Part shown: piece by piece, positions 43,460 to 51,668 of the stretch
Layout of the letters: the number at the start of each line of letters is the position of its first letter
How positions within the stretch are numbered: the stretch's first letter is position 1
DNA from: Micromonospora sp. RHAY321
Lineage (GTDB): Bacteria; Actinomycetota; Actinomycetes; Mycobacteriales; Micromonosporaceae
Assembly (NCBI RefSeq): GCF_023896955.1
Contig: NZ_JAMHIW010000013.1
Location: 1 to 64,000 of the forward strand
Length of the DNA: 64,000 bases
Direction of reading: 5' to 3'
Position numbers and translations under genes: made by a program
The notes under the pieces: generated by a model
Databases searched by the model: none
The model's input: only the letters and a program-made list of their open reading frames with translations
Told to the model about the DNA's origin: nothing

Positions 43460-44074
43460 TCAGTGCTCCGGGTGCAGCGCGGCGTCGGCCGGCCCCTGTC
43501 GCCAGCCGGTGAACACCACGGTCAGGCCGGCGCGGACCGGAGCGCAGCAGAACGGGCCGGCGGTGACCTCGACCGTCGGGTCCAGCGGGGCGAGCCGGAC
43601 CAGACGCCACGGCTCGCCGTCGACCCGCGCACGGACGGTCAGTGCGTCACCGGCCCGGCTGACGCGGACGGTCACCTCCCGGCCCGCCCACTCCGGCACC
43701 GGCGCCACCGACCAGTCGGAGAACTCCCGGGTCACCACGGCGCCGAGCTGGAGCTCCCCGTCGCTCATCTCCACGCCGGCCTTCACCCAGCTGCGCTCGT
43801 CCACCCGGACCAGCGCACCGGCCTGGTCGAACTGCCCGCTGAGGTCGAGCCGGAAGCTCACCTCCATGGCGGTGCCGGCGGGCAGCGGGGCCAGCAGGGC
43901 CGGCCCGTTGTCGTGTACGAAGCCGTAGCTGGTCCGCCGCCAGAAGTCGCTCTCCGCCGCCGGTTCGATGACCAGCTCACCGGCCGGGCCCTCCTCGGCG
44001 CGCACCGGCTGGTGCAGCCAGTCGCCCCGGGTCCAGTCCAACGGTTCGCTCGGCGGTACGAGGTCGATCTCCAT
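43460..44074 (-). CDS. DUF1349 domain protein
   Basis: 204-residue soluble protein of the concanavalin-like DUF1349 family: DWTRGDWLHQPV, SDFWRRTSYGFVHDNGPALL and SWVKAGVEMSDGELQLGAVVTREFSDWSV match the jelly-roll pattern. Role unknown, presumably carbohydrate binding. It is divergent from the GH13 gene, with about 95 bases between, and could share its regulation. Confidence 0.85.
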   Translation of the reverse strand: MEIDLVPPSEPLDWTRGDWLHQPVRAEEGPAGELVIEPAAESDFWRRTSYGFVHDNGPALLAPLPAGTAMEVSFRLDLSGQFDQAGALVRVDERSWVKAGVEMSDGELQLGAVVTREFSDWSVAPVPEWAGREVTVRVSRAGDALTVRARVDGEPWRLVRLAPLDPTVEVTAGPFCCAPVRAGLTVVFTGWRQGPADAALHPEH

Positions 44075-44149
44075 GACCCGCACGGTACCGGCCGGAACCG
44101 GTCGGCTCCGGGCGCCGGCCGCCCGGAGCGGGTTTGCCGCGATGATCAA

Positions 44150-44167
44150 CCGGAGAAGTTTCTCCGG
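44150..44167 (+). promoter_or_regulatory. Hairpin enclosing the ribosome-binding site of the GH13 gene
   Basis: CCGGAGAA-GT-TTCTCCGG is a perfect inverted repeat that ends one base before the ATG at 44169. The GGAG inside its left arm is the only Shine-Dalgarno candidate, so folding would hide it. It could be an RNA switch or a protein-binding operator. Confidence 0.55.
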
Positions 44168-44168
44168 C

Positions 44169-45821
44169 ATGGGTGACCGTTGGTACTCCGAAGCCGTCGT
44201 CTACTGCCTCGACATCGACACGTACGCCGACTCCGACGGCGACGGGGTCGGTGACATCCGCGGCTTGATCGGCCGGCTGGACTACCTGGCCCGGCTGGGG
44301 GTGACGTGCCTGTGGCTGCACCCGATCCACCCCTCGCCCAACCGCGACGACGGCTACGACGCCACCGACTTCTACAACGTGGACCCGCGCTTCGGCACCC
44401 TCGGCGACTTCGCCGAGCTGCTGCACCAGGCCCAGAACCGGGGCATCCGCGTGATCATCGACCTGGTGGTCAACCACACCTCCGACGAGCACCCGTGGTT
44501 CCAGTCCGCCCGTTCCTCGCCGGACTCGCCGTACCGCGACTGGTTCGTCTGGTCCGACACCGAGCCGGACGACCGGCACCAGGGCATGGTCTTCCCCGGT
44601 GAGCAGAACGAGACCTGGAGCTACGACCGGACGGCCAAGGCGTGGTTCTACCACCGGTTCTACAAGTTCCAGCCGGACCTCAACTTCGCCAACCCGGCGG
44701 TCCGCGCGGAGATCAAGAAGATCATGTCGTTCTGGCTCCAGCTCGGTGTCTCCGGCTTCCGGATGGACGCGGTGCCGTTCATCATCGAGCTGACCGAGCC
44801 GGGCAACCCGAACTCGCCGAAGGACTTCGAGTTCCTCACCGAGATGCGCCAGCACGTGCAGTGGCGACGCGGCGACGCCGTCCTGCTGGCCGAGGCGAAC
44901 GTCGAGCCGGACCAGTTGCCGACGTTCTTCGGCGACGCCAGCGGCTCCGGCAACCGGATCCACATGCTCTTCGACTTCATGCTCAACGGTCGACTCATGC
45001 TCGCCCTGGCCCGCGAGGACCCGGAGCCGCTGATCGACGCGTTGCACGACACCCCGAAGCTGCCGGTCGGCGGGCAGTGGGCCACCTTCCTGCGCAACCA
45101 CGACGAGATCGACCTGTCCCGGCTGACGACCGAACAGCGCAACCAGGTGTACGCGCAGTTCGGCCCGGACGAGAACATGCGCATCTACGACCGGGGCATC
45201 CGCCGCCGGCTCGCCCCGATGCTCGGCAACGACCGGCGTCGCATCGAACTGGCGTACGCCCTGCAGTTCTCGCTCCGGGGCACTCCGGTGCTGCGGTACG
45301 GCGAGGAGATCGGGATGGGCGAGGACCTGTCGCTGCCCGGTCGGGACGCGATCCGTACCCCGATGCAGTGGTCGTACCAGCCGAACGCCGGCTTCTCCAC
45401 GGCGGACCCGGAGAAGCTGGTCCGTCCCGTGATCGACAAGGGTGAGTTCGGCTACCAGAAGGTCAACGTCACCGCCCAGCGCGGCGACCCGAAGTCGCTG
45501 CTCGCGTGGTTCGAGCGCATGATCCGGACGCTGCGCGAGGCGCCGGAGGTCGGCTCCGGCTCGACCACCCACATCGACGTGGCGATGCCGGCCGGGGTGC
45601 TGGCGCACCGGGCCGACGGGCCGACCGGGACGATGGTCTTCGTGCACAACCTGGGCACCGACGACGTCGAGGTGGACCTCAGCAGTCTCGAGCCGGAGGC
45701 CGACCTGCCGATCGACGTGCTCGCCGACCGTGGCTACGGCGAGTTGGGCAAGCTCGGCGCGGTGAAGGTCTCCGGCCACGGATACCGGTGGATTCGCCTA
45801 TGCCGAGGGTCGGCCTGTTGA
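44169..45821 (+). CDS. GH13 alpha-amylase family protein, trehalose-synthase-like
   Basis: 550-residue enzyme acting on alpha-glucosides. It begins WYSEAVVYCLDIDTYADSDGDGVGD, and shows the four GH13 regions: DLVVNHTSDEHPWF, GFRMDAVPF (nucleophile near 199), LLAEANV (acid/base near 242) and LRNHDEIDL. The overall pattern is closest to trehalose synthase (maltose to trehalose), but YCLDIDTY replaces the usual YEVYVRSF-like start, so the true reaction may differ. The C-terminal 100 residues form the usual beta domain. Start ATG 44169; ATG 44142 is an alternative that would place the hairpin inside the gene. Confidence 0.85.
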   Translation: MGDRWYSEAVVYCLDIDTYADSDGDGVGDIRGLIGRLDYLARLGVTCLWLHPIHPSPNRDDGYDATDFYNVDPRFGTLGDFAELLHQAQNRGIRVIIDLVVNHTSDEHPWFQSARSSPDSPYRDWFVWSDTEPDDRHQGMVFPGEQNETWSYDRTAKAWFYHRFYKFQPDLNFANPAVRAEIKKIMSFWLQLGVSGFRMDAVPFIIELTEPGNPNSPKDFEFLTEMRQHVQWRRGDAVLLAEANVEPDQLPTFFGDASGSGNRIHMLFDFMLNGRLMLALAREDPEPLIDALHDTPKLPVGGQWATFLRNHDEIDLSRLTTEQRNQVYAQFGPDENMRIYDRGIRRRLAPMLGNDRRRIELAYALQFSLRGTPVLRYGEEIGMGEDLSLPGRDAIRTPMQWSYQPNAGFSTADPEKLVRPVIDKGEFGYQKVNVTAQRGDPKSLLAWFERMIRTLREAPEVGSGSTTHIDVAMPAGVLAHRADGPTGTMVFVHNLGTDDVEVDLSSLEPEADLPIDVLADRGYGELGKLGAVKVSGHGYRWIRLCRGSAC

Positions 45822-45864
45822 CGTTAAGCTCCTCCGATCGACCCCACGTTACCGGGAGGTAATC

Positions 45865-46623
45865 ATGTCGGAGGAGTCCCGCGTCGCCATCGTCACCGGA
45901 GCCGCGCGCGGTATCGGCGCGGCCACCGCCCGGCGGCTGGCCGCCGACGGGATGGCTGTCGCCGTGGTCGACATCGAGGAGACCGCGACCAAGGAGACGG
46001 TGGACGCCATCGCCGCCGCCGGCGGCCGGGCGCTCGGCGTGGGCGCCGACGTGTCCGACCGGGCGCAGGTCGAGGCGGCCGTGGAGCGGATCGCCGCCGA
46101 GCTGGGCGCGCCGACCGTGCTGGTCAACAACGCCGGCGTGCTCCGCGACAACCTGCTGTTCAAGATGACCAACGCGGACTGGGACACGGTCATGGGCGTG
46201 CACCTGCGCGGCGCGTTCCTGTTCAGCCAGGCCGCCCAGAAGCACATGGTGGACCGCCGGTGGGGGCGGATCGTCAACCTCTCCAGCACCTCCGCGCTGG
46301 GCAACCGGGGTCAGGCGAACTACGCCGCCGCCAAGGCCGGCCTCCAGGGCTTCACCAAGACGCTCGCCATCGAGCTGGGGCCGTTCGGGGTGACCGTCAA
46401 CGCGGTCGCGCCCGGCTTCATCGTCACCGACATGACCGCGGCCACCGCCGCCCGGATGAAGGTCGACTTCGAGGACTTCCAGAAGCACGCCGCCGCCGAG
46501 ATCCCGGTACGCCGCCCGGGCCGGCCGGAGGACGTCGCGCACACCATCTCGTTCCTGGCCAGCGAGGGGGCGGGGTTCGTCTCCGGCCAGGTCATCTACG
46601 TCGCCGGCGGCCCGCGGGACTGA
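45865..46623 (+). CDS. Short-chain dehydrogenase/reductase, FabG-like 3-oxoacyl-ACP reductase
   Basis: 252-residue NAD(P)H-dependent reductase. TGAARGIGAA binds cofactor, NNAG is at about 89-92, the catalytic Ser is in NLSSTSALGN and YAAAKAG carries Tyr153 and Lys157. Annotated family use is reduction of 3-oxoacyl-ACP in fatty acid or polyketide synthesis, but a lone copy could be any SDR alcohol dehydrogenase. GGGAGG precedes the ATG. Confidence 0.9.
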   Translation: MSEESRVAIVTGAARGIGAATARRLAADGMAVAVVDIEETATKETVDAIAAAGGRALGVGADVSDRAQVEAAVERIAAELGAPTVLVNNAGVLRDNLLFKMTNADWDTVMGVHLRGAFLFSQAAQKHMVDRRWGRIVNLSSTSALGNRGQANYAAAKAGLQGFTKTLAIELGPFGVTVNAVAPGFIVTDMTAATAARMKVDFEDFQKHAAAEIPVRRPGRPEDVAHTISFLASEGAGFVSGQVIYVAGGPRD

Positions 46624-46636
46624 CCGGCAGTCCGGG

Positions 46637-46669
46637 CGAGGACGCTCCGTCCACAGCGGAGCGTCCTCG
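46637..46669. terminator. Bidirectional hairpin terminator
   Basis: Perfect 13-bp stem CGAGGACGCTCCG with its complement and a 7-base loop, between convergent genes. Confidence 0.85.
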
Positions 46670-46701
46670 ACGCGGTGCGGTCGGTCAGGCGGTGCTGTCC
46701 T

Positions 46702-47118
46702 TCAGGCGGTGTCGCGGCGGGTGTGCCAGAGCCAGACCAGGCCGAGCACCGGCAGCACCAGCGGGATGTAGCCGTACCCGCTGCCGAACTGCGACCAGAC
46801 CGTCTCGTCGGGGAAGAGTTCCCTGTCGGCGAGGCTCAGGATGCCGACCGCGAGCACGCCCACCAGTTCCACGGAGCAGCAGGCCAGCGCGAGCCGCCGG
46901 CCGGTGTGCCCGGCGCGGGCCAGCCCCACCGCCGCCACTATGTAGACCAGCGCAGCCAGCCCGGAGAGCAGGTACGCCACCGGCGCCTCGTCGAACTTCG
47001 TGGCGATCTGCAGGCCCGCCCGGCTCGTCGCCGCGATGGCGAAGAGCAGGTAGACCGCGATCAGCAGCCGCCCCGGGCCGGTGTTCGTGGCGCGCCGCGC
47101 CGGTCGTGTCTCAACCAC
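46702..47118 (-). CDS. Small four-helix membrane protein, second of a pair
   Basis: 138 residues with four hydrophobic segments (about 17-35, 47-66, 75-96 and 108-128). No family recognised. GTG 47118 chosen because GGGAGG lies seven bases upstream; the start overlaps the preceding gene by eight bases, so the two are translated together. Confidence 0.7.
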   Translation of the reverse strand: MVETRPARRATNTGPGRLLIAVYLLFAIAATSRAGLQIATKFDEAPVAYLLSGLAALVYIVAAVGLARAGHTGRRLALACCSVELVGVLAVGILSLADRELFPDETVWSQFGSGYGYIPLVLPVLGLVWLWHTRRDTA

Positions 47119-47503
47119 CGAGCACCTCCCAGGTCTGCTGCAACCGGACCACCACCACCGGGGCGACCAGGCAGACCGCGCAGACGATCGCCGAACCCCA
47201 GCGGGTCGGCTCCATCCGCGCCAGCACCCAGGCCAGCGGTGGCAGGCAGACCAGCGTGACCAGGTAGCCGAAGAAGGCTCCGGGCTCGCCCGGCCGGTCC
47301 CCACCGCCGACCGCGACGAGCGCCAGCACGCTCAACGCGAGCAACGCCAGTTCCAGTACGCCCAGGCCGACGAACTGCACCCGGTCCGGCGGCCGGTGGC
47401 GTACCGCCGCCACCAGCGCCCATACCGCGACGAGCAGCGACAGCACGATGGACGCCGTCGCCAGGATCCCGTCCACCGGTGAGTCGGTGCCTACGCTGGT
47501 CAC
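47111..47503 (-). CDS. Small four-helix membrane protein, first of a pair
   Basis: 130 residues, four hydrophobic segments (about 12-33, 43-64, 75-96 and 100-122). Similar in size and topology to its partner, though the sequences do not look alike by eye. Starts at GTG 47503 with GGGTGG upstream. Function unknown; a heteromeric membrane complex is possible. Confidence 0.65.
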   Translation of the reverse strand: MTSVGTDSPVDGILATASIVLSLLVAVWALVAAVRHRPPDRVQFVGLGVLELALLALSVLALVAVGGGDRPGEPGAFFGYLVTLVCLPPLAWVLARMEPTRWGSAIVCAVCLVAPVVVVRLQQTWEVLGG

Positions 47504-47825
47504 CGGAACCACCCGGTCGTTGCCACGGTCACCGGCACAGCCTACTAACCGTCGTAGTAACCGGCTGACGCCGCCTCGCCGCCTCGCTGTCTCCGCCGCT
47601 CGCTGTCGAGCTGCGCCACGAACGGGGCAGTCTGCCGAGTGGCCCAGGTCGATGCCCCAGATCCGGGGCAGCTCGACGGATACCCTCAGGCTCCGGCTCC
47701 GCCCGCCCGCGCGGGACACCGAGGAGCCCCGGTTGGTCAACCCGCTGCCGGCACGCCTGGTGGGGCGACTAGCGTGGATCACGCCCGTGGCGTCGCCGCG
47801 GTCAGGGGAAACGGCGGAGGTACAC
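47504..47825. other. Intergenic region between divergent genes
   Basis: 322 bases holding promoters for both sides. CTACTAACCGTC and GTAGTAACCGGC (47542-47565) form a near-direct repeat of 12 bases in the otherwise GC-rich gap. The stretch 47570-47615 is a low-complexity CCTCGCCG tract. No further gene seen. Confidence 0.45.
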
Positions 47826-48734
47826 GTGCTGCGGTTCGGCTTGTTCGGCACCGGTCACTGGGCGATCGAGACGCACGGGAAGGCGCTGCACGCACACCCG
47901 GAAGCGGAGCTGGTCGGGGTGTGGGGGCGTAACCCGGAGCGGGCCGCCGCGCTGGCCGAGCGGTACGGGGTGCCGGCGTTCGCCGACGTCGACGCACTGC
48001 TCGACGTATGCGACGCGGTCGCCGTCGCGCTGCCGCCGAACATCCAGGCCGACATCGCGGTCCGTGCCGCCGCCGCCGGCCGGCACCTGCTGCTGGACAA
48101 GCCACTGGCGCTCACCGTCGCCGACGCCGACCGGGTGGTCGCCGCCGCCGAGGCGTCCGGGGTCGCGTCGGTCATCTTCTTCACCCAGCGTTTCCAGCCG
48201 AACGTGACCGCGTTCCTCGCCGCGACGGCCGCCGCCGGAGGTTGGCAGCACGGCCGGACCACCGCGTTCGCGTCGATCTTCCACGAGGGCAGCCCGTACG
48301 GCGGTTCGCTGTGGCGCCGCGAGCACGGCGCGCTCTGGGACATCGCACCGCACGCGCTCTCGATCATCCTGCCGGTGCTGGGCCGGGTGACCCAGGTGGC
48401 CGCGATGGACGGCCCGAGCGGGATGGTGCACCTGCTGTTCACCCATGACGGTGGCGCCACCAGCAGCGCCTCGCTCTCCCTGGACGCACCGCGCGAGGCG
48501 ATGGCCCGGGAGTTCGTCTTCTACGGCGAGAACGGTGTCGAGACCGTCCCGGTGGGCGAGAACGACGCCGCCACGGCGTTCGGCGTGGCGATCGACCAGC
48601 TCATCGAGCAGGTTCAGGCGGGCACCCGCGACCACCGCTGCGACGTACGTTTCGGCCGCGAGGTCGTCGGCATCCTCGCCGCCGCCGAAACCGCCCGCAC
48701 CGAATCCCGCACCATCCCCGTCCCCATCCCCTAA
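47826..48734 (+). CDS. Gfo/Idh/MocA family oxidoreductase
   Basis: 302-residue NAD(P)-dependent sugar or polyol dehydrogenase. N-terminal Rossmann fold with LRFGLFGTGHWA and the conserved ALPPNIQADIAVRAAAAGRHLLLDKPLAL (EKP-type motif as DKP); the C-terminal half carries the catalytic-region histidines (WDIAPHALSIILP). Substrate unknown. GTG 47826 chosen with GGAGG five bases before it. Confidence 0.9.
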   Translation: MLRFGLFGTGHWAIETHGKALHAHPEAELVGVWGRNPERAAALAERYGVPAFADVDALLDVCDAVAVALPPNIQADIAVRAAAAGRHLLLDKPLALTVADADRVVAAAEASGVASVIFFTQRFQPNVTAFLAATAAAGGWQHGRTTAFASIFHEGSPYGGSLWRREHGALWDIAPHALSIILPVLGRVTQVAAMDGPSGMVHLLFTHDGGATSSASLSLDAPREAMAREFVFYGENGVETVPVGENDAATAFGVAIDQLIEQVQAGTRDHRCDVRFGREVVGILAAAETARTESRTIPVPIP

Positions 48735-48757
48735 CGGCCCCCGCCCCCCGCCCCCCT

Positions 48758-48826
48758 CCCCGCTGATCATGAAGTTAGCGACGCCGGGCACGGCGTGTCG
48801 CGCCGCCAACTTCATGATCACCGGGG
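48758..48826. repeat. 69-bp imperfect palindromic intergenic element
   Basis: Outer arms TGATCATGAAGTTAGCG (48764-48780) and its near-complement (48804-48820) pair with one mismatch, flanked by CCCC/GGGG, and the inside folds as ACGCCG-GGCA-CGGCGT. The AT-containing arm stands out in this GC context. It looks like a dispersed palindromic repeat or a terminator; no copy was found elsewhere in the window. Confidence 0.6.
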
Positions 48827-48887
48827 AGAGGGCGGGGGAGGCGGGAAATGGGTGGAGGGTGGGATGGGGCGTGGTTAGGGTGGCGGC

Positions 48888-49007
48888 ATGTTCACGCATG
48901 CCCTGATCACGGGGGTCGGTACGCCGGCCGCCTGGGGCCCCATGTTGGTGTCCCGCCCGCGAGTCCGGCGTCCGGCCCTGGCCGGCCGGGACGCGACCCG
49001 CCGCTGA
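48888..49007 (+). CDS. 39-codon leaderless ORF upstream of erm
   Basis: TAGGGT (48876-48881) stands exactly six bases before the ATG, the arrangement seen at cutA, argS and other leaderless genes of this window. The peptide begins MFTHALITGVGT, and its second half is Arg-rich with RPRVRR at 23-28. It ends 215 bases before the erm start, with nothing else in between that can start translation from ATG or GTG. It may be a leader peptide controlling erm, or the stub of a decayed short-chain dehydrogenase (ALITGVGT resembles that motif). Confidence 0.4.
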   Translation: MFTHALITGVGTPAAWGPMLVSRPRVRRPALAGRDATRR

Positions 49008-49222
49008 TCGGCTCACCCGCGCGGCGAGCCAGGGCTGAGCCCTGCCGCCGCTGATCGGCTCACCTCTGCCGCCGCACCCGGGGCTGTCGCCCCCTGCTGC
49101 CGCACCGCCGCGTCCCACGCCATCGTCCAGGGCCGTCCGAGTCCAGATCCACTCGGACAGGCCCGGAATTCCGGCTGCCTGTCCAGCCCGTCGCCCAGCG
49201 GCGACAGACAGGACGAAGACCC
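49008..49222 (+). other. Structured leader region before erm
   Basis: 215 bases with no ATG or GTG before the erm start. It contains direct repeats CGCTGATCGGCTCACC (49002-49017 and 49049-49064), and hairpins GTCCGAGT/ACTCGGAC (49135-49142 with 49151-49158) and GTCGCC/GGCGAC (49190-49195 with 49200-49205), the latter ending just before the ribosome-binding site. Compatible with attenuation, not proof of it. Confidence 0.45.
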
Positions 49223-50020
49223 GTGGCGCCCCGCAACTCCCGACCCACCGAACGCGACCGGTCCCGTCGCGTACTCAGTCAGAACTTCCTCGCCGACCCG
49301 GCCGCCGTGGCACGGGTGGTCCGCGCTGCCGACCCCGATCCGGCCGGGCTCCTGCTGGAGGTCGGCGCCGGTCGCGGCCAGCTCACCCGGCCGCTCGCCG
49401 CCCGCTGCGAGCGGCTGATCGCGTACGAGGTGGACCCGGCGGTGGGCCGGGAGTTGGCCGCGGTCTGCGCGGCCCTGCCCACCGTCGAGCACCGACAGGC
49501 CGACTTCCTGGCCGCCGAGCCCCCGCCGGAGCCGTTCGCGGTGGTCGGCAACATTCCGTGGTCGCTGACCTCGGCCGTGGTGCGGTGGTGCCTGGCCGCA
49601 TCCCGGTTGCGCTCGGCGACCCTGCTCACCCAACTGGAGTACGCCCGCCGGCGCAGTGGCGACTACGGCCGCTGGACCCGGCTCACCGTGTCGACCTGGC
49701 CGGAGTTCGGCTGGCGGCTGGCCGGGCGCGTGCCGCGTCACGCGTTCCGGCCGGTGCCGGCGGTGGAAGCAGGGATCCTGCGGATCGAGCGTCGGGCGGA
49801 ACCGCTGCTACCCGTGGCCGCGCTGCCCGCGTACCAGCGGTTGGTGGCGCTGGGCTTCGAGGGCGTCGGCGGCTCGCTGGCCGCGACCCTGCGCCGGCAT
49901 CACCCGCCGTCGCGGGTGGCGGCGGCGCTGCGGGCCACCCGGATCGCGTCGGACCTGCCGGTGGGGTACGTCTGGCCCGAACAGTGGCTGGTGCTGTTCC
50001 GTCTGCTGCACGCGCGATGA
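49223..50020 (+). CDS. erm: 23S rRNA adenine N6-methyltransferase, Erm family
   Basis: 265-residue S-adenosylmethionine-dependent enzyme that would dimethylate A2058 of 23S rRNA and so confer macrolide-lincosamide-streptogramin B resistance. The Arg-rich N-terminus leads into SQNFLADP (19-26), SAM motif LEVGAGRGQL (45-54), the acidic YEVDP, and the catalytic NIPWSLTS (110-117). These features separate it from KsgA, which has a different N-terminus and NLPY motif. GTG start with GGACGAAG upstream. The next-but-one gene encodes an erythromycin-esterase-family protein. Confidence 0.93.
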   Translation: MAPRNSRPTERDRSRRVLSQNFLADPAAVARVVRAADPDPAGLLLEVGAGRGQLTRPLAARCERLIAYEVDPAVGRELAAVCAALPTVEHRQADFLAAEPPPEPFAVVGNIPWSLTSAVVRWCLAASRLRSATLLTQLEYARRRSGDYGRWTRLTVSTWPEFGWRLAGRVPRHAFRPVPAVEAGILRIERRAEPLLPVAALPAYQRLVALGFEGVGGSLAATLRRHHPPSRVAAALRATRIASDLPVGYVWPEQWLVLFRLLHAR

Positions 50021-50043
50021 CCGTTCCTCGGGAGGCGGCCAGG

Positions 50044-50235
50044 TCAGGCGAGGGTGGCCAGCGCGGCGCTCAACTCGTCGGGCGACTCGAACTGCTCAGC
50101 CGGCAACGCCCGCAACACCTGCAACAGCGCCGTGCTGGCCCCGTTCTCCTGCCCCCAGCGGACCAGGTCCTCGCGGGAGACCGGGTAGTCGAGCCCGGCC
50201 AGGTACTCCTGCAACTGAACCCCGGTGACGGTCAT
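50044..50235 (-). CDS. DUF2795 domain protein
   Basis: 63-residue soluble protein. VTGVQLQEYLAGLDYPVSREDLV matches the helical DUF2795 family, small proteins of unknown function common in actinobacteria. It lies between erm and the esterase-family gene on the other strand, and is bounded by short gaps. Confidence 0.85.
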   Translation of the reverse strand: MTVTGVQLQEYLAGLDYPVSREDLVRWGQENGASTALLQVLRALPAEQFESPDELSAALATLA

Positions 50236-50352
50236 GTCGGCCGGCTACCCGCTGGCTCCACGCGTACACCGGGCGACCCGGCGGCCTGCGGACGGCGTGT
50301 CGCCGGCGGCGCGCCGACGGTTTGTCGCAGCGGCCGCCGGGTAGCCGCTGGC

Positions 50353-51609
50353 ATGCTGGTTCAGCGGCTCGGCGCGCCGAGCGACTTCGACCCGTTGCTG
50401 GAGCGCGTCCGGGACGCCCGGGTGGTGATGATTGGCGAGTCCACCCACGGCAGCTACGACTACTACCGGCTGCGCGAGCAACTCACCCGCCGGCTGATCG
50501 CCGAGTGCGGCTTCTCGTTCGTGGCCGTGGAGGGCGACTGGCCGGACTGCGACCGGGTGCACCGCTCGGTCACCGCCGCGCCGGGAGGGGCGCTCGATCC
50601 GCAGGCCGCGCTGGAGCGGTTCGAGCGATGGCCGACCTGGATGTGGGCGAACGCCGAGGTGGCCCGGTTCTGCCGCTGGCTGCGGGCGTGGAACGTGGAG
50701 CGGCCGGAGGATCAACGGGCCGGTTTTCACGGGCTCGACGTGTACAGCCTCTGGGAGTCGATGCAGGCGATCTTCGACTACCTGGGGGAGGAGGATCCGA
50801 CCTCGCTGGAGGCCGCGCAGGACGCGTACCGGTGCTTCGAGCCGTACGGCAAGCGGGTCGAGGAGTACGGCGCGGCCAGCCGGTTCGTCTCCGCCCGCTG
50901 TGAGGAGGAGGTGGTCCGGCTGCTGGCCCGGACCCGCGAACATGCCCTCTCCGACGGCCCGGACCGCTTCTCGGCCTGGCAGAACGCGGAGGTGGTGGCC
51001 GGCGCGGAGCGCTACTACCGGGCGATGGTGGCCGGTGGGCCGGATTCGTGGAACATTCGCGACACCCACATGCAGGACACCCTCGACCGGCTGCTGGACC
51101 GGTACGGGCCGGACGCCCGGGGGATCGTCTGGGCGCACAACACGCACGTCGGGGACGCCCGGGCCACCGACATGGCCGCCGACGGGATGATCAACATTGG
51201 CCAGTTGGCCCGGGAGCGGCACGGCGAAAACGCGGTGACGCTGATCGGCTTCGGCAGCTACCGCGGTACGACGATCGCCGCACCGCGCTGGGGTTCACCG
51301 CCGGAGGCGATGGTGGTGCCGCCGGCCCGGGAGGGGTCGATCGAGCGGCGGATGCACGAGCTGATGCCGGATCGGGCGGTCCTGGTCTTCGGCGGAGAGG
51401 ACCAGCCGGGCTGGGTCACGGGCACCGCGGACCACCGGGCGATCGGGGTCGTCTACGACCCGTCCTTCGAGTCCTGGGGCAACTACGTGCCGACGCGCCT
51501 CGGCGAACGCTACGACGCCTTCATCTGGTGCGACGAGACCACTGCCCTGCACCCGCTGCCCGCCCCGGCCACGCCGGGCGAGATGGAGACCTACCCGGCC
51601 GGCGTCTGA
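50353..51609 (+). CDS. Erythromycin esterase family protein
   Basis: 418-residue hydrolase-family protein. The conserved ESTHGSYDYYRLREQL and VEGDWPDC carry the His and Glu that are catalytic in EreA/EreB, and WAHNTHVGDAR and FGSYRGTTIAA match the C-terminal active-site region. Known members open the macrolide lactone ring; many chromosomal members act on other, unknown substrates. Its nearness to erm favours a macrolide role but does not prove it. ATG 50353; no clear ribosome-binding site. Confidence 0.88.
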   Translation: MLVQRLGAPSDFDPLLERVRDARVVMIGESTHGSYDYYRLREQLTRRLIAECGFSFVAVEGDWPDCDRVHRSVTAAPGGALDPQAALERFERWPTWMWANAEVARFCRWLRAWNVERPEDQRAGFHGLDVYSLWESMQAIFDYLGEEDPTSLEAAQDAYRCFEPYGKRVEEYGAASRFVSARCEEEVVRLLARTREHALSDGPDRFSAWQNAEVVAGAERYYRAMVAGGPDSWNIRDTHMQDTLDRLLDRYGPDARGIVWAHNTHVGDARATDMAADGMINIGQLARERHGENAVTLIGFGSYRGTTIAAPRWGSPPEAMVVPPAREGSIERRMHELMPDRAVLVFGGEDQPGWVTGTADHRAIGVVYDPSFESWGNYVPTRLGERYDAFIWCDETTALHPLPAPATPGEMETYPAGV

Positions 51610-51618
51610 CCAGGCTGT

Positions 51619-51663
51619 CGCCGTGGAGGTGTGGTGGCCGGGAGCCACCACACCTCCACGGCG
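51619..51663. terminator. Strong bidirectional hairpin terminator
   Basis: Perfect 20-bp stem (51619-51638 with 51644-51663) and a 5-base CGGGA loop, between convergent genes. Confidence 0.9.
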
Positions 51664-51668
51664 GTGGG

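Noticed and set aside
48848..49054. Longer frame across the erm upstream gap
   Set aside because: Translation is Gly/Trp/His-rich noise without a start signal; only the leaderless 39-codon ORF has supporting signals.
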